This document shows, piece after piece, positions 27,244 through 37,479 of a DNA stretch of 64,000 nucleotides (within the stretch, counting starts at the first letter, position 1; every line of letters starts with the position of its first letter). Below the pieces are notes generated by a model. That model saw nothing but the letters and a program-made list of their open reading frames with translations, was not told the DNA's origin and ran no database searches. Origin of the DNA: Hyphomicrobiales bacterium (lineage in GTDB: Bacteria; Pseudomonadota; Alphaproteobacteria; MED-G09); contig JAOLDG010000006.1 in assembly GCA_028339975.1 (NCBI GenBank), positions 1 to 64,000 of the forward strand, in the 5' to 3' direction. A program made the position numbers and the translations under genes.

Positions 27244-28506
27244 ATGCTAACTTTAAAATTTTATCAGATAGTAACAAGCTTCATTAAGCCAATTTTTTTT
27301 ATTTATTTTATTATAAGGTTATTAAAAAACAAGGAACAAAAGGGAAAACTATTCGAAAGAATGGGTTTTTCAAAAATAAAAAAGCCACCTGGGAAGTTAA
27401 TTTGGATTCATGCAGCAAGTGTTGGCGAGACTCTTTCCTCTTTCCCTCTAATAGATCAACTAAATGATTCTCTACCTGAGTTTAATATTTTACTAACAAC
27501 AGGCACCAAGACATCTAGAGAATTAGTTCTCGAAAGAGGTTTGACAGGTGTTATTCATCAGTATTTTCCTTGGGATATAAAATCTTACTGTAATAGATTT
27601 CTTGATCACTGGAAGCCAGATATTTCGGTATTTATTGAGTCTGAAATATGGCCGAACCATTTAATTCAGATTAAGAAAAGGGGTATTCCAATACTACTTG
27701 TAAATGCTCGTATTACTGAAAAATCTAAAAATAACTGGATTAAATTTAAAAAGACTATTGAATATCTCCTTTCGATTTTCTCAATAATAATTTCTCAAGA
27801 TAACCTCTCAAAAAATAGATTGGAAATTTTAGGAGGGAAGAATATTCTTATGTATGGTAATTTAAAACATGACTCTAAGATTCTTCCATTTGATTTGGAA
27901 GTTTTTAAAGAATTTGAAGAGAGCTCTTCCGATAAAATTGTTTTAGTTGCCGCATCAACTCACCCTGGGGAAGAAGAAATAATTTTAGAAACTTTCACGA
28001 TGCTTTTAACCTCAAAACCAAATCTATTTTTAGTATTAGCACCGCGCCATCCCGATAGAAGGGCTGATGTTATTAAGAAAGTCATAAGTTCAGGATTCTC
28101 AAGCCATGAGTTTATACTTAGATCTAATTCTTTGAAGGTAAATGATAATACTAAGATTTGTATTCTAGATTCAATAGGTGAGCTTGGCTATTTTTATAAA
28201 AAAGCAAATTCTGTTATTCTGGGTGGAGCTTTTGAAAAAATGGGAGGCCATAATCCCATAGAGGCTGCACATTTTAGTAATGCAATTTTTACTGGACCTA
28301 ATTTTTATAACTTTGAAGATGAATACAATAATTTGATAAATTGCAATGGTGCAAAAGTAATTTATGATTATGGGGATTTAAGTATAATAAACGATAATGT
28401 AACTATAAAAGAAATGGGTTTGAATTCTAAAAATTATTCATATTCCGTCGGCGGTAGTGCAAATAAGGTAGCCTCTAAAATTGTTGGACTATTAAATGAA
28501 AATTAG
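27244..28506 (+). CDS. waaA: 3-deoxy-D-manno-octulosonic acid (Kdo) transferase
   Basis: Glycosyltransferase family 30 enzyme that adds Kdo from CMP-Kdo to lipid IVA; inner membrane-associated. 420 residues with an N-terminal membrane anchor (about 14-28). WIHAASVGET (with the conserved Glu acceptor-site residue), FIESEIWPNHL and VNARITEKS follow, and the C-terminal nucleotide-binding half includes APRHPDR and GGHNPIEAA. It starts directly after the DUF374 stop and overlaps lpxK by 11 bp. Confidence 0.94.
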   Translation: MLTLKFYQIVTSFIKPIFFIYFIIRLLKNKEQKGKLFERMGFSKIKKPPGKLIWIHAASVGETLSSFPLIDQLNDSLPEFNILLTTGTKTSRELVLERGLTGVIHQYFPWDIKSYCNRFLDHWKPDISVFIESEIWPNHLIQIKKRGIPILLVNARITEKSKNNWIKFKKTIEYLLSIFSIIISQDNLSKNRLEILGGKNILMYGNLKHDSKILPFDLEVFKEFEESSSDKIVLVAASTHPGEEEIILETFTMLLTSKPNLFLVLAPRHPDRRADVIKKVISSGFSSHEFILRSNSLKVNDNTKICILDSIGELGYFYKKANSVILGGAFEKMGGHNPIEAAHFSNAIFTGPNFYNFEDEYNNLINCNGAKVIYDYGDLSIINDNVTIKEMGLNSKNYSYSVGGSANKVASKIVGLLNEN

Positions 28507-29515
28507 AGAACCTAAATTTTGGTGGATTAAAAATTCTCATCTTTTTTTTAAATTAATTATTTTAAATTGGAATAAATTTTTAAGTTTATTTATTTTTCTT
28601 AAAATATTTCTTACTAAAAAGTACTCACCAATAATACCTGTAATTTGCATTGGAAATTTTGTTGTTGGCGGGCAGGGTAAGACACCTTTTGTTAGGTTTT
28701 TAAGGCAAATACTTGAATCAAAAGGAGTAAAATCAGGTGTTATTCTAACAGGTTATGGTGGCTTTAATAAAACTACAAAAATTATTAATAAAAATGACTC
28801 TCCTTCAGAATTTGGCGATGAGTCAATACTTCATGCCGCAGATGGATTAACTATTGTATCAAAAAACAGAAAAAAGTCTTTTGAGGCCTTAGAGAATATC
28901 CCCATTGATATTGCAATCCTCGATGATGGACTCCAGGATGCTTCAATAAAAAAAGATATTAATATTGCTTTAATAGATTTATCAAAGGGTTCTGGTAATG
29001 GTTCTTTAATTCCCTTTGGCCCCTTAAGGGAGACTCTTACCCAAGGTATACAAAAGACTGATTTAATAATATTTATTAATTCCATCAATAAAGAGCATAG
29101 CTCCATAGAAGAAATAAAAAAAATATGGAAGGGACCATCTTTTTTTGCAGAATATAAAACTATTTTAGATGAAAAAATAAAATCTGATGTAGTGCTTTAT
29201 TCTGGTATCTCAAACCCAAGAAAGTTCTCAGAGGGAGTTAAAAATAATAAACGTAGAATTAAAAAAAGTTTTATCTTTGCTGATCATCAAAGAATAGACG
29301 AAAAAAAAGCAAAAAATATTATCGAGACATCTCATCTAGAAGGTGCTGATATTGTAACCACTGAAAAAGATTACTTTAGATTAAGGGATTCACCTAGAGG
29401 ATCTCAAAGAGAAAAACTATTTCTGTTATCTAAAGTTGCTAAATTAAAAATTATTATTGATGAGCAATCTTTTTTAAAATTTTTAACTAAAAAACTTAAT
29501 ATTAAATTCAATTAA
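28496..29515 (+). CDS. lpxK: Tetraacyldisaccharide 4'-kinase
   Basis: Phosphorylates the 4' position of the lipid A disaccharide. 339 residues, membrane-bound through an N-terminal hydrophobic helix (about 20-40). The P-loop reads VGGQGKTPF, followed by the ILDDGLQDASIKKD motif (LDDGxQ) with catalytic Asp, and DHQ near the C-terminal third. It overlaps waaA by 11 bp and abuts the next gene, completing a lipid A assembly operon. Confidence 0.94.
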   Translation: MKIREPKFWWIKNSHLFFKLIILNWNKFLSLFIFLKIFLTKKYSPIIPVICIGNFVVGGQGKTPFVRFLRQILESKGVKSGVILTGYGGFNKTTKIINKNDSPSEFGDESILHAADGLTIVSKNRKKSFEALENIPIDIAILDDGLQDASIKKDINIALIDLSKGSGNGSLIPFGPLRETLTQGIQKTDLIIFINSINKEHSSIEEIKKIWKGPSFFAEYKTILDEKIKSDVVLYSGISNPRKFSEGVKNNKRRIKKSFIFADHQRIDEKKAKNIIETSHLEGADIVTTEKDYFRLRDSPRGSQREKLFLLSKVAKLKIIIDEQSFLKFLTKKLNIKFN

Positions 29516-29956
29516 ATGAGAAAAATTTTAGGAATTATATTTTTATCTCTTTTTTTAGCTTCACCTGGTTATACAGATTCAATAAGTAGTATAAAAATAT
29601 TTAACTCAAGCGATAGTTTTGTTGAGTATACTGTTGAGGTTGTATCATCACAGGAAAGTCAACAAAGGGGCTTGATGTTTCGTGAGAACCTTAATTCAAA
29701 TGAAGGTATGTTATTTCTTTTTAAGGTTCCTAAAAAAGCTTCGTTCTGGATGAAAAATACATTAATTTCCTTAGACTTAATTTTTATAAAAGAAAATGGA
29801 AAAGTTGATTCAATCTATCAAAACTTAGAACCATTAAGTTTGAAAAGTATTAAATCTAAATTGAAAGTTAAAGCTGCCCTCGAAATACCAGGAGGTCATG
29901 TTGAACTCCATGGTATTAATCAAAACTCATATATTAATATTGGGCTTATAGAATAA
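29516..29956 (+). CDS. DUF192 family secreted protein
   Basis: 146 residues with an N-terminal signal peptide (about 1-20, hydrophobic LGIIFLSLFLASPGYT). The rest is a DUF192 domain: the RGLMFRENL motif, GMLFLF, FWMKNTLISLDLIFI and ALEIPGG are diagnostic. Function is not known; the fold is a small beta barrel predicted to be periplasmic. It begins at the lpxK stop and its own stop abuts the greA stop on the opposite strand with no intervening base. Confidence 0.87.
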   Translation: MRKILGIIFLSLFLASPGYTDSISSIKIFNSSDSFVEYTVEVVSSQESQQRGLMFRENLNSNEGMLFLFKVPKKASFWMKNTLISLDLIFIKENGKVDSIYQNLEPLSLKSIKSKLKVKAALEIPGGHVELHGINQNSYINIGLIE

Positions 29957-30430
29957 TTAGATATATCTGATTTTTAAAATTTCGTAAGATTTACCTCCAC
30001 CTGGAGTATTCACTTCAACAGAATCTCCAGTAGATTTTCCTATCAACGCTCTTGCTAATGGAGATTGTATAGATATTTTTCCTGATTTAAAATCAGCTTC
30101 AATTTCTCCAACAATTTTATATTCCGACTCTTTATCAGTCTCTTCATCAACAATAAGAACTGTAGCGCTAAATTTTATTTCATCGCCTCCTAACATGGAG
30201 GGATCAATGACCTCAGCACGACTTAATGTATCTTCAAGTTCCATTATTTTTGTTTCGTTGTGACTTTGCTCCTCTTTTGCTGCATGATATTCAGCATTTT
30301 CAGATAGATCCCCATGCGCTCGAGCCTCAGCTATCGAATTAATTATTCTTGGCCGCTCTATAGCTTTTCGATTTTTTACTTCGCTTTCAACTAAGCTTTT
30401 TCCTTCTGGGGTAATTGGTACTTTGTTCAT
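29957..30430 (-). CDS. greA: Transcription elongation factor GreA
   Basis: 157-residue RNA polymerase secondary-channel factor that stimulates cleavage of backtracked transcripts. An N-terminal coiled coil carries the acidic tip ([20 protein letters not shown], with Asp-Glu near residues 41-44). The C-terminal globular domain ends with [15 protein letters not shown]. Normal length. It lies downstream of carB on the same strand (49-bp gap), as carA-carB-greA in many alphaproteobacteria. Confidence 0.96.
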   Translation of the reverse strand: MNKVPITPEGKSLVESEVKNRKAIERPRIINSIAEARAHGDLSENAEYHAAKEEQSHNETKIMELEDTLSRAEVIDPSMLGGDEIKFSATVLIVDEETDKESEYKIVGEIEADFKSGKISIQSPLARALIGKSTGDSVEVNTPGGGKSYEILKIRYI

Positions 30431-30479
30431 TATATGACTTTAACCTAGTATACTTAAATTTTTAAGGAAATAATTGGAT

Positions 30480-33400
30480 TTAGTTTAGTAGTTCACCGTA
30501 AGATTGAATTGTTTTGACTGAGAGTTCTTTATTTTTAATTGATTTTATTCCAAGAACAGCTGCGATTGCGCCTGAAACAGTTGTATAATATGGTGTCTCA
30601 GCCTCTAGAGCAGATCGCCTAATTGATTTAGAATCTTTTATCGCTTGAGGGGTTTCGGTTGTATTAAATACAAGAGATATTTTATTATTTTTTATTTCCT
30701 CAACAATATGAGGGCTTCCTTCTAAAACTTTATTTATTTTTTTTGCATTAATACCGTTTTTATTAAAAAAATCTGCCGTTCCATTAGTTGCTATTATAGA
30801 AAATCCTAAATTGACTAATTGTGAAACAGGTTTTAAAATTTTATTTTTATCGCTATCTTTAACTGATACAAATACTATACCACTCTCGGGTATCATTGTT
30901 CCGCTTGCAATCTGACTTTTTGCAAATGCCATACCAAAATCTTTATCTATTCCCATCACCTCGCCGGTTGAACGCATTTCTGGTCCAAGAATAGTGTCTA
31001 CCCCAGAAAATCTCTTAAATGGAAAGACCGCTTCTTTAATTGCGAAATGATCTATTACATTTTCCTTAAGATTCATGTTTTCTATTTTACTTCCCAACAT
31101 TATTTTTGTTGCCAGCTTTGCTATCGGTTTTCCCAAAACTTTAGCAATAAAAGGAACTGTTCGGCTTGCTCTAGGATTAACTTCTAGTATAAAAATTTGA
31201 TTATCTTTAATTGCGAATTGTACATTCATTAACCCAATAACATTCAAATTTTTAGCCAATAACTTTACTTGATTTTCAAGCTTGTCAAGAATTTTTTTAT
31301 CTAGAGAAAATGGTGGAATTGAACAAGCAGAATCTCCAGAATGAACACCTGCCTCCTCTATATGCTCTAAAATACCTGCAATAAAAACATCCTTTCCGTC
31401 TGATAAAGCATCTATATCAACCTCTATTGCATCTCTTAGGTATGAATCAATTAAAACTGGATTTTCTCCAGAAACAATAACGGCTTCCTTCATATATTTC
31501 TTTAATTGCTCATCTGAATGCACAATCTCCATTGCTCTTCCGCCTAAAACATAAGATGGCCTAATAACAACTGGATAACCAATTTTTTTAACAATTTCGA
31601 TTGCTTCTGAGGATGATTTTGCTACACCATTTTCAGGTTGTAAAATATTAAGATCGGTTACAAGTTTTTTAAATCTATCTCTATCTTCAGCTAAATCTAT
31701 AGCATCCTGAGGTGTTCCAAGTATTGGAATATCAATTTTATTTTCCTCTAATTCTCTGGCAAGTTTTAGAGGAGTTTGGCCTCCAAATTGAACTATTACT
31801 CCTAATAAATTTCCTTTAGATGACTCTGTTTTGATAATTTCAAGAACATCTTCAAAGTTCAATGGCTCGAAGTATAGGCGATCAGATGTATCGTAATCAG
31901 TTGAAACTGTTTCTGGATTGCAATTAACCATTATACTTTCAATGCCTAGTTCTTCCAGAGCATAAGCAGCATGACAACAGCAGTAATCAAATTCAATTCC
32001 CTGACCTATTCTATTTGGCCCACCTCCAAGAATTATAACCTTATCCTTAGATGATGGTAACGCCTCATTGGCTATATCGCTTGAAAATATTGCATCGCCA
32101 TATGTGGAATACATATAAGCTGTTTTGGAATTAAATTCCGCAGCACAAGTATCGACTCTCTTGTAAACTGGAGTTACTTCTAGGCTTTCTCTCAATAGTC
32201 TTATTTCTTTTTCTTCTTTATTAGTAATTTTTGATAATCGCTTGTCTGAGAATCCTTGTGTCTTTAAAAGCAAAATATTTTCTCTATCTTCTGGCATACC
32301 TTTTATCTGAAGCTCTTTTTCAGTAGAAATAATTTCATTTATTTGGTTTAAGAACCATGGGTCATAAAATGTAAGTTCGTGTATTCTTGATAGACTTATT
32401 CCTGCCCTTATAGCATCAGCTATGATTAAAATTCTTTCAGGGGATGTTTTTCTAAGATTTTCTTCAATTTCATCTATATCCTTAGAAATTAAGAACTCAT
32501 CGAACCCGCTTAATCCTATCTCTAGTGAGCGCAAAGCTTTTTGAAAAGATTCTTTAAAATTTTTACCTATTGCCATTGCTTCTCCAACTGACTTCATTGA
32601 TGATGAAAGCATTGGATCTGACCCAGGGAATTTTTCAAAAGCAAATCTTGGTATTTTTGTGACGACATAATCTATTGTTGGCTCAAATGAAGCAGGCGTA
32701 GTCTTAGTAATATCATTTTTTAGTTCATCAAGCGTATAACCTACCGCAAGTAAGGCAGCTATCTTAGCTATTGGAAAGCCAGTTGCTTTAGATGCTAAGG
32801 CAGATGACCTTGAAACTCTAGGATTCATCTCAATAACGACCATGTCTCCATTCTTTGGATTAATAGCAAATTGTACATTCGACCCACCTGTATCTACACC
32901 AATCTCTCTTAATATATTGATAGAAGCTATTCTTAGGTTTTGGTATTCTTTATCTGTTAATGTTAGTGCTGGCGCAACAGTTATAGAATCTCCTGTATGC
33001 ACACCCATAGGATCGATATTTTCTATAGAACAAATAATTATACAATTATCAGCCTTATCCCTTACAACCTCCATCTCATATTCTTTCCAGCCAGCTACAG
33101 ACTCTTCCACAAGAATCTCATTAGTTGGCGAACTTTCAATACCGCTTGAAGCTATTTTTTTAAATTCATCAAGATTAGTTGCTATACCTCCTCCGGTTCC
33201 CCCAAGGGTAAAGGATGGTCTTATTATTACAGGTAACCCTATTTCATTAAGATTGGACATTGCATGATCCAAGGATTTTGAAACAAAAGACTTTGGTGTT
33301 TTTAAACCAATTTTACTCATGGCTTTACGAAATTTATCCCTATTTTCAGCTTTCGATATAGCTTCTTCATCTGCACCAATAAGCTCAACATTATATTCTT

Positions 33401-33740
33401 TTAAAAAACCAGATTCAGAAACCTCTAGTGAAACATTCAGAGCTGTCTGACCTCCCATTGTTGGAAGAAGTGCATCAGGCTTTTCTTTCTTTATTATTTT
33501 CTTTAAAATTTCTGCTGTTATTGGTTCAATATATGTTTTATCTGCAACATCTGGATCCGTCATTATTGTTGCTGGATTAGAATTGATTAAAATTATTTCA
33601 TAACCCTCTTTTTTTAGAGCCTTGCAGGCCTGTGTTCCCGAATAGTCAAATTCACATGCTTGACCTATTACTATTGGTCCAGCTCCAACAACTAAAATAC
33701 TTTTTATATCCTTTCTTTTTGGCATATTAATGTTTTCCAA
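30480..33740 (-). CDS. carB: Carbamoyl-phosphate synthase large subunit
   Basis: 1086-residue synthetase component that makes carbamoyl phosphate from ammonia (from CarA), bicarbonate and two ATP, for pyrimidine and arginine synthesis. Two homologous halves each contain an ATP-grasp pair: [18 protein letters not shown] and [20 protein letters not shown] in the first, [17 protein letters not shown] and [12 protein letters not shown] in the second. An oligomerisation region links them and a C-terminal MGS-like allosteric domain (from about residue 940) completes it. Its 5' end overlaps carA by 14 bp. Confidence 0.97.
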   Translation of the reverse strand: MENINMPKRKDIKSILVVGAGPIVIGQACEFDYSGTQACKALKKEGYEIILINSNPATIMTDPDVADKTYIEPITAEILKKIIKKEKPDALLPTMGGQTALNVSLEVSESGFLKEYNVELIGADEEAISKAENRDKFRKAMSKIGLKTPKSFVSKSLDHAMSNLNEIGLPVIIRPSFTLGGTGGGIATNLDEFKKIASSGIESSPTNEILVEESVAGWKEYEMEVVRDKADNCIIICSIENIDPMGVHTGDSITVAPALTLTDKEYQNLRIASINILREIGVDTGGSNVQFAINPKNGDMVVIEMNPRVSRSSALASKATGFPIAKIAALLAVGYTLDELKNDITKTTPASFEPTIDYVVTKIPRFAFEKFPGSDPMLSSSMKSVGEAMAIGKNFKESFQKALRSLEIGLSGFDEFLISKDIDEIEENLRKTSPERILIIADAIRAGISLSRIHELTFYDPWFLNQINEIISTEKELQIKGMPEDRENILLLKTQGFSDKRLSKITNKEEKEIRLLRESLEVTPVYKRVDTCAAEFNSKTAYMYSTYGDAIFSSDIANEALPSSKDKVIILGGGPNRIGQGIEFDYCCCHAAYALEELGIESIMVNCNPETVSTDYDTSDRLYFEPLNFEDVLEIIKTESSKGNLLGVIVQFGGQTPLKLARELEENKIDIPILGTPQDAIDLAEDRDRFKKLVTDLNILQPENGVAKSSSEAIEIVKKIGYPVVIRPSYVLGGRAMEIVHSDEQLKKYMKEAVIVSGENPVLIDSYLRDAIEVDIDALSDGKDVFIAGILEHIEEAGVHSGDSACSIPPFSLDKKILDKLENQVKLLAKNLNVIGLMNVQFAIKDNQIFILEVNPRASRTVPFIAKVLGKPIAKLATKIMLGSKIENMNLKENVIDHFAIKEAVFPFKRFSGVDTILGPEMRSTGEVMGIDKDFGMAFAKSQIASGTMIPESGIVFVSVKDSDKNKILKPVSQLVNLGFSIIATNGTADFFNKNGINAKKINKVLEGSPHIVEEIKNNKISLVFNTTETPQAIKDSKSIRRSALEAETPYYTTVSGAIAAVLGIKSIKNKELSVKTIQSYGELLN

Positions 33741-34875
33741 CTAGATTTTGAAATTTATCAAAAATATAAAAGCTATCATAAGGACCTGGTGATGCCTCAG
33801 GGTGATGTTGTATTGAAAAAATAGGTTTTTCCTTTACCATTAACCCAGAATTGCTGTTATCAAAAAGGCTTTTATGGGTTTCGATTATATCGGAGGGTAG
33901 GGTGTCAAAGTTAACTGCAAAACCATGATTCATTGATGTAATTTCAACCTTCCCATTTTGTAAATTTTTTACTGGGTGATTTGCTCCATGATGCCCTTGG
34001 TGCATTTTGAAGGTCTTTCCTCCTAGTGCTAAGGCTAAGATTTGATGACCTAAGCAAATTCCAAAAATAGGAATTTCTTTTGGTATTAGCTCTTTAATTA
34101 TTGGTATTGCATATTTACCTGTTGCAAAAGGATCGCCTGGACCGTTTGAGAGAAAAATTCCATCTGGATTTAGATTCATTATATCCTCTGAACTAGTCTT
34201 ACATGGAACAATAGTTACCTTTTTAAACCTTGAAGAAAGACACCTGAGAATATTACTCTTAACTCCATAATCTATTACAACAATATGTTTATTAATTTGC
34301 TTTATTTTATTACTTAGACTTTCAATTTCCTTTTCTTCCCAGTTATATATTTCCTTAGTTGATACTGTTAACGCAAGATCTTGGCCATTGATTCCCTCCC
34401 AATTAGTAAGATCTTTCAAAAGAGAATCATTATCCTTAATTCCATTTTGATCATTAACAATTAAACCATTTATAAATCCTTTTTCTCTTATACGACTTGT
34501 TAACTGTCTTGTATCAATTCCAAAAAGACCAACAATTTTATTTTTAATTAACCAGCTATTTAAATTATCCTTTGATCGCCAATTAGAGGGCGATGTTATA
34601 GGGCTACTAAATATAGCTCCACTTATTTTAGATTTTTGATTGCTTTCTATGTCTTCAGAATTTATGCCGACATTACCTATATGAGGAAATGTAAATGTAA
34701 TTATTTGTGATGTATATGAAGGGTCAGTCATTATCTCTTGGTAACCAGTCATAGCAGTATTAAAGCAAACTTCACCTATGGAAACGCCTTCAAAACCACA
34801 GCCAAAACCTTCAAATTTTTCCCCATCTTTAAGAAAAAGAGCGCCGGTTGATTTTTGGGGTGCCCATTCAGACAT
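33727..34875 (-). CDS. carA: Carbamoyl-phosphate synthase small subunit
   Basis: Glutamine amidotransferase subunit supplying ammonia to CarB, 382 residues. The N-terminal CPSase domain has [10 protein letters not shown] and DPSY. The C-terminal class I GATase domain has the nucleophile Cys274 in FGICLGHQ, and the His/Glu pair in [10 protein letters not shown]. The 5' region is unusual: a candidate promoter lies about 160 bp upstream, and a 28-codon open frame with its own AGG-type ribosome site overlaps the carA start. Confidence 0.96.
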   Translation of the reverse strand: MSEWAPQKSTGALFLKDGEKFEGFGCGFEGVSIGEVCFNTAMTGYQEIMTDPSYTSQIITFTFPHIGNVGINSEDIESNQKSKISGAIFSSPITSPSNWRSKDNLNSWLIKNKIVGLFGIDTRQLTSRIREKGFINGLIVNDQNGIKDNDSLLKDLTNWEGINGQDLALTVSTKEIYNWEEKEIESLSNKIKQINKHIVVIDYGVKSNILRCLSSRFKKVTIVPCKTSSEDIMNLNPDGIFLSNGPGDPFATGKYAIPIIKELIPKEIPIFGICLGHQILALALGGKTFKMHQGHHGANHPVKNLQNGKVEITSMNHGFAVNFDTLPSDIIETHKSLFDNSNSGLMVKEKPIFSIQHHPEASPGPYDSFYIFDKFQNLVGKH

Positions 34876-34954
34876 TTTGAAACCTATATAATTTAAGAAA
34901 AGTTAGTTGATTAAATGATTTTAATAAACAAAAATCTATAATGTTTATTATCAT
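34868..34954 (-). CDS. Possible 28-codon leader ORF overlapping the carA start
   Basis: ATG at 34954 follows GAGG by 11 bases on the minus strand. The frame encodes MIINIIDFCLLKSFNQLTFL and eight more residues, and ends at a TGA inside carA codons 2-3 (TCTGAA). An AT-rich 9-bp stem with an 11-nt loop (34922-34950) lies across its first codons. The composition is not that of a known attenuator peptide. It may be a chance ORF in AT-rich DNA, or a coupling device for carA translation. Confidence 0.25.
   Translation of the reverse strand: MIINIIDFCLLKSFNQLTFLKLYRFQNV
34922..34950. repeat. AT-rich inverted repeat in the carA leader
   Basis: TAATAAACA (34922-34930) and TGTTTATTA (34942-34950) are perfect 9-bp arms around 11 bases, about 50 bp upstream of carA. 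A weak RNA hairpin or a protein-binding site is possible. No T-run makes it a terminator. Confidence 0.5.
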
Positions 34955-35033
34955 AATAATTACTACCTCGTTTAAAATATTAATATTATTTAAAGATATT
35001 AACGAATCATTTCTTTTAAATTTAAGCTGACGA

Positions 35034-35062
35034 AAAATATTCATACTATAAACATTCGTCAA
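35034..35062 (-). promoter_or_regulatory. Candidate sigma-70 promoter for carA-carB-greA
   Basis: On the minus strand TTGACG (35062-35057), a 17-bp spacer, and TATTTT (35039-35034). Match to consensus is 5/6 and 4/6. The -35 box is embedded in an inverted repeat, TGACGAA (35028-35034) and TTCGTCA (35055-35061) 20 bp apart, which would suit binding of a dimeric regulator over the promoter. It implies a leader of roughly 150 nt. Confidence 0.35.
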
Positions 35063-35169
35063 GTTAACATTTGATATAAATTAATTTTTATTGAATCGTA
35101 CATTTAATTGGATAAATATATTTAGCTATCATAATGTCCTATTATTCAATTATCTCAAAGGAGTACACT

Positions 35170-35628
35170 ATGTTACTAGATCTCATTAAAGATGACCTAA
35201 AAATTGCCATGAAAGCAAAAGATAGTTTGGTTGTTTCAACTCTTCGAATGATCACATCTGAAATTAAAAATATTGAAATTAATAATAGAAGCTCTTCTAA
35301 CCCAGGAATAGTTGATGATTCTTCTATCATTCAGTTGCTCTCGAAAATGATTAAACAAAGAAAAGAGTCTTCTGAGATTTATAAAAATAGTAATAGAGAT
35401 GATTTAGAAAAAAAAGAAAATGAAGAAATTAAGATTATTCAAAAATATATGCCTATACAAATTGATGAAAGTAAAATTGATACAATTATTTTAGAGGCTA
35501 TTAAACAAACTAATTCATCTGAAATTCGTGATATGGGAAAGGTTATGTCATTCCTTAAAGAAAATTACTCAGGTCAAATGGACTTTGGAAAAGTTTCGGG
35601 TATGCTTAAGACCAAACTAAATAGCTAG
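35170..35628 (+). CDS. GatB/YqeY domain-containing protein
   Basis: 152-residue helical protein related to the C-terminal tRNA-interacting domain of GatB. Visible are SLVVSTLRMITSEIKN, ISKMIKQRKESSEIY and the DMGKVMSFLKE...GQMDFG end. The frame opens at 35134, but ATG 35170 is 6 bp after AAAGGAG (35157-35163), one of the best ribosome-binding sites in the window, and MLLDLIKDDLKIAMKAKD is the family start. Role is uncertain, perhaps tRNA-related. It precedes dnaG by 3 bp, as in yqeY-dnaG-rpoD clusters elsewhere. Confidence 0.88.
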   Translation: MLLDLIKDDLKIAMKAKDSLVVSTLRMITSEIKNIEINNRSSSNPGIVDDSSIIQLLSKMIKQRKESSEIYKNSNRDDLEKKENEEIKIIQKYMPIQIDESKIDTIILEAIKQTNSSEIRDMGKVMSFLKENYSGQMDFGKVSGMLKTKLNS

Positions 35629-35631
35629 CAA

Positions 35632-37479
35632 ATGAAATTTTCTATAAACACTCTCAATGAAATTAAAGATAGAATTCCTGTTTCACAAGTTGTGGGTAAA
35701 AAAGTTCAATTAAAAAAGAAAGGTAAAGAATACGTTGGACTCTCGCCCTTTAATAAAGAGAGAACACCCTCATTTACAGTCAACGACGAAAAGCAATTTT
35801 ATCATTGTTTCTCAACAAACAATCACGGAGATATTTTTACATTTTTAGTTGAGGTTGGGGGGCTGAGCTTTCCTGAAGCTGTTGAAAAGTTAGCAGAAGA
35901 AGCGGGAGTTCAGTTACAAGACTTATCTCCCGAAGAAGAAGAAAAATTCAAAAAAAATAAAGAAGTATTTAATGCCCTTGATCTTTCAAAATCATTTTTT
36001 TCTTCTCAAATTTATGAAACAAGTAATTCTTTTGCTCTTAAGTACCTAAGGGGAAGGGGAATAGATAATCAAATAATAAAAGAATTTGATATTGGTTTTG
36101 CATCGCAAGGCAATCAATTGGAAAAGTTTTTATTATCCAAGGGTATTTCTCATGAAATTATGATTTTAGCCGGACTGATCATTAAAAATGAAAATAATAA
36201 CAATAATTTTTATGATAGGTTCCGTAATAGAATAATTTTTCCTATCAGGGATTCAAGGAGCAGAGTCGTTGGTTTTGGCGGAAGGGTTATAAAGAAAGAG
36301 GATCAACCAAAGTATTTAAACTCTCCTGAAACAATAGTTTTTCATAAAGGGAGTATTTTATATAATTTTTCAAAAGTTAGACCAAATATTAAAGAAAAAG
36401 ACGATTTGATAGTAGTTGAAGGATATATGGATGTTGTTAGTTTAGCCTCAAATGGTTTCAATGCTTCAGTTGCACCATTAGGTACAGCGATAACTGAAAA
36501 TCAACTTAACATTTTGTGGAAAGAAAATAATAATCCAGTAATTTGTTTTGATGGTGATAGGGCTGGGAAAGCAGCATCATTTAGGGTTAGCGAGTTGGCT
36601 CTTAGATTAATTAAGCCAAATAAATCGCTTAAATTTATCAACCTTCCAGATAATCTTGATCCGGATGATTATATTAAAAATTATGGATTAGAGAATTTCA
36701 AAAAATTAGTTAATCAAGCTGTTCCGCTAACAAATTTAGTTTGGGATTCCTGTATGAATGTATCTGATATTAATACTCCCGAGGGAAGATCAGGTTTCGA
36801 AAGTGAATTAAGGAAAAAAGTTAATTTAATCAAAGATTTAAGTATAAAAAAACACTATGGTTTGATTTTTAAGCAATATTTAGATGAATTGTTTTATAAA
36901 AAAAATACGGTAAATTCATATAACAAAAATAATTTCTATAAAGATAATTTTGTTAAGAAAGGATTTGCTTCAAGTAATTTAAAAACAAGTATACTTGGAT
37001 CTGGCGGGCAATTACCTTCAGATCTCGAGGCCTTAATTATTTCAGGTGTTTTTTTATTCCCGGAGCTTGTAATTAAATCTTTTGAAAAATTAGAGTTAGC
37101 GAATTTTAAAAATTCTAAACTTAAAGAAATAAGTGATAACCTTTTGTTATTTGAGAAAAAAGATGATAACGATCTTAGCGTTGACTTGCTAAAAGATTAT
37201 ATAAAAAGTAACTACCAAAGTTTCTCAGAAGAGAATTTAAAATTTGCTAATAAATTTTGGGTAAACCAAAAAAATAAAGATTTTAAAGAAATTTCTAAAC
37301 TTTGGCTTGAAATTTTGTCAGATGATCAGCATATAAAGAGTCTTGAGAAAGATATTCAGGATAATAAGGGTAAAATTGATAACGAAGATGATGAGAGGCG
37401 CTTTATTGAGCTTATAAAAGATAAGGATAGCTCAATTAGGATGATAGAAGAAAAATATGGTAAAGAAGAAAATCAATAA
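35632..37479 (+). CDS. dnaG: DNA primase (zinc-ligand-poor variant)
   Basis: 615-residue primase that makes RNA primers at the fork. The N-terminal CHC2-type domain is recognisable ([24 protein letters not shown]) but the ligand positions read Ser38, Asn41, Cys59 and Thr62 in place of Cys, His, Cys, Cys. The TOPRIM/catalytic core is intact: [28 protein letters not shown] and [11 protein letters not shown]. The C-terminal helicase-binding part is divergent. It overlaps rpoD by 23 bp. A functional enzyme is expected because core motifs and operon are conserved. Confidence 0.95.
   Translation: MKFSINTLNEIKDRIPVSQVVGKKVQLKKKGKEYVGLSPFNKERTPSFTVNDEKQFYHCFSTNNHGDIFTFLVEVGGLSFPEAVEKLAEEAGVQLQDLSPEEEEKFKKNKEVFNALDLSKSFFSSQIYETSNSFALKYLRGRGIDNQIIKEFDIGFASQGNQLEKFLLSKGISHEIMILAGLIIKNENNNNNFYDRFRNRIIFPIRDSRSRVVGFGGRVIKKEDQPKYLNSPETIVFHKGSILYNFSKVRPNIKEKDDLIVVEGYMDVVSLASNGFNASVAPLGTAITENQLNILWKENNNPVICFDGDRAGKAASFRVSELALRLIKPNKSLKFINLPDNLDPDDYIKNYGLENFKKLVNQAVPLTNLVWDSCMNVSDINTPEGRSGFESELRKKVNLIKDLSIKKHYGLIFKQYLDELFYKKNTVNSYNKNNFYKDNFVKKGFASSNLKTSILGSGGQLPSDLEALIISGVFLFPELVIKSFEKLELANFKNSKLKEISDNLLLFEKKDDNDLSVDLLKDYIKSNYQSFSEENLKFANKFWVNQKNKDFKEISKLWLEILSDDQHIKSLEKDIQDNKGKIDNEDDERRFIELIKDKDSSIRMIEEKYGKEENQ

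Noticed and set aside
30430-30480. Palindromic CTTAAATTTTTAAG and GTATAC in the carB-greA gap
   Set aside because: Short pure A/T palindromes are expected by chance at this composition; no terminator structure.
32842-33267. 141-codon plus-strand frame inside carB
   Set aside because: Antisense shadow of the conserved CarB ATP-grasp region with no family resemblance.
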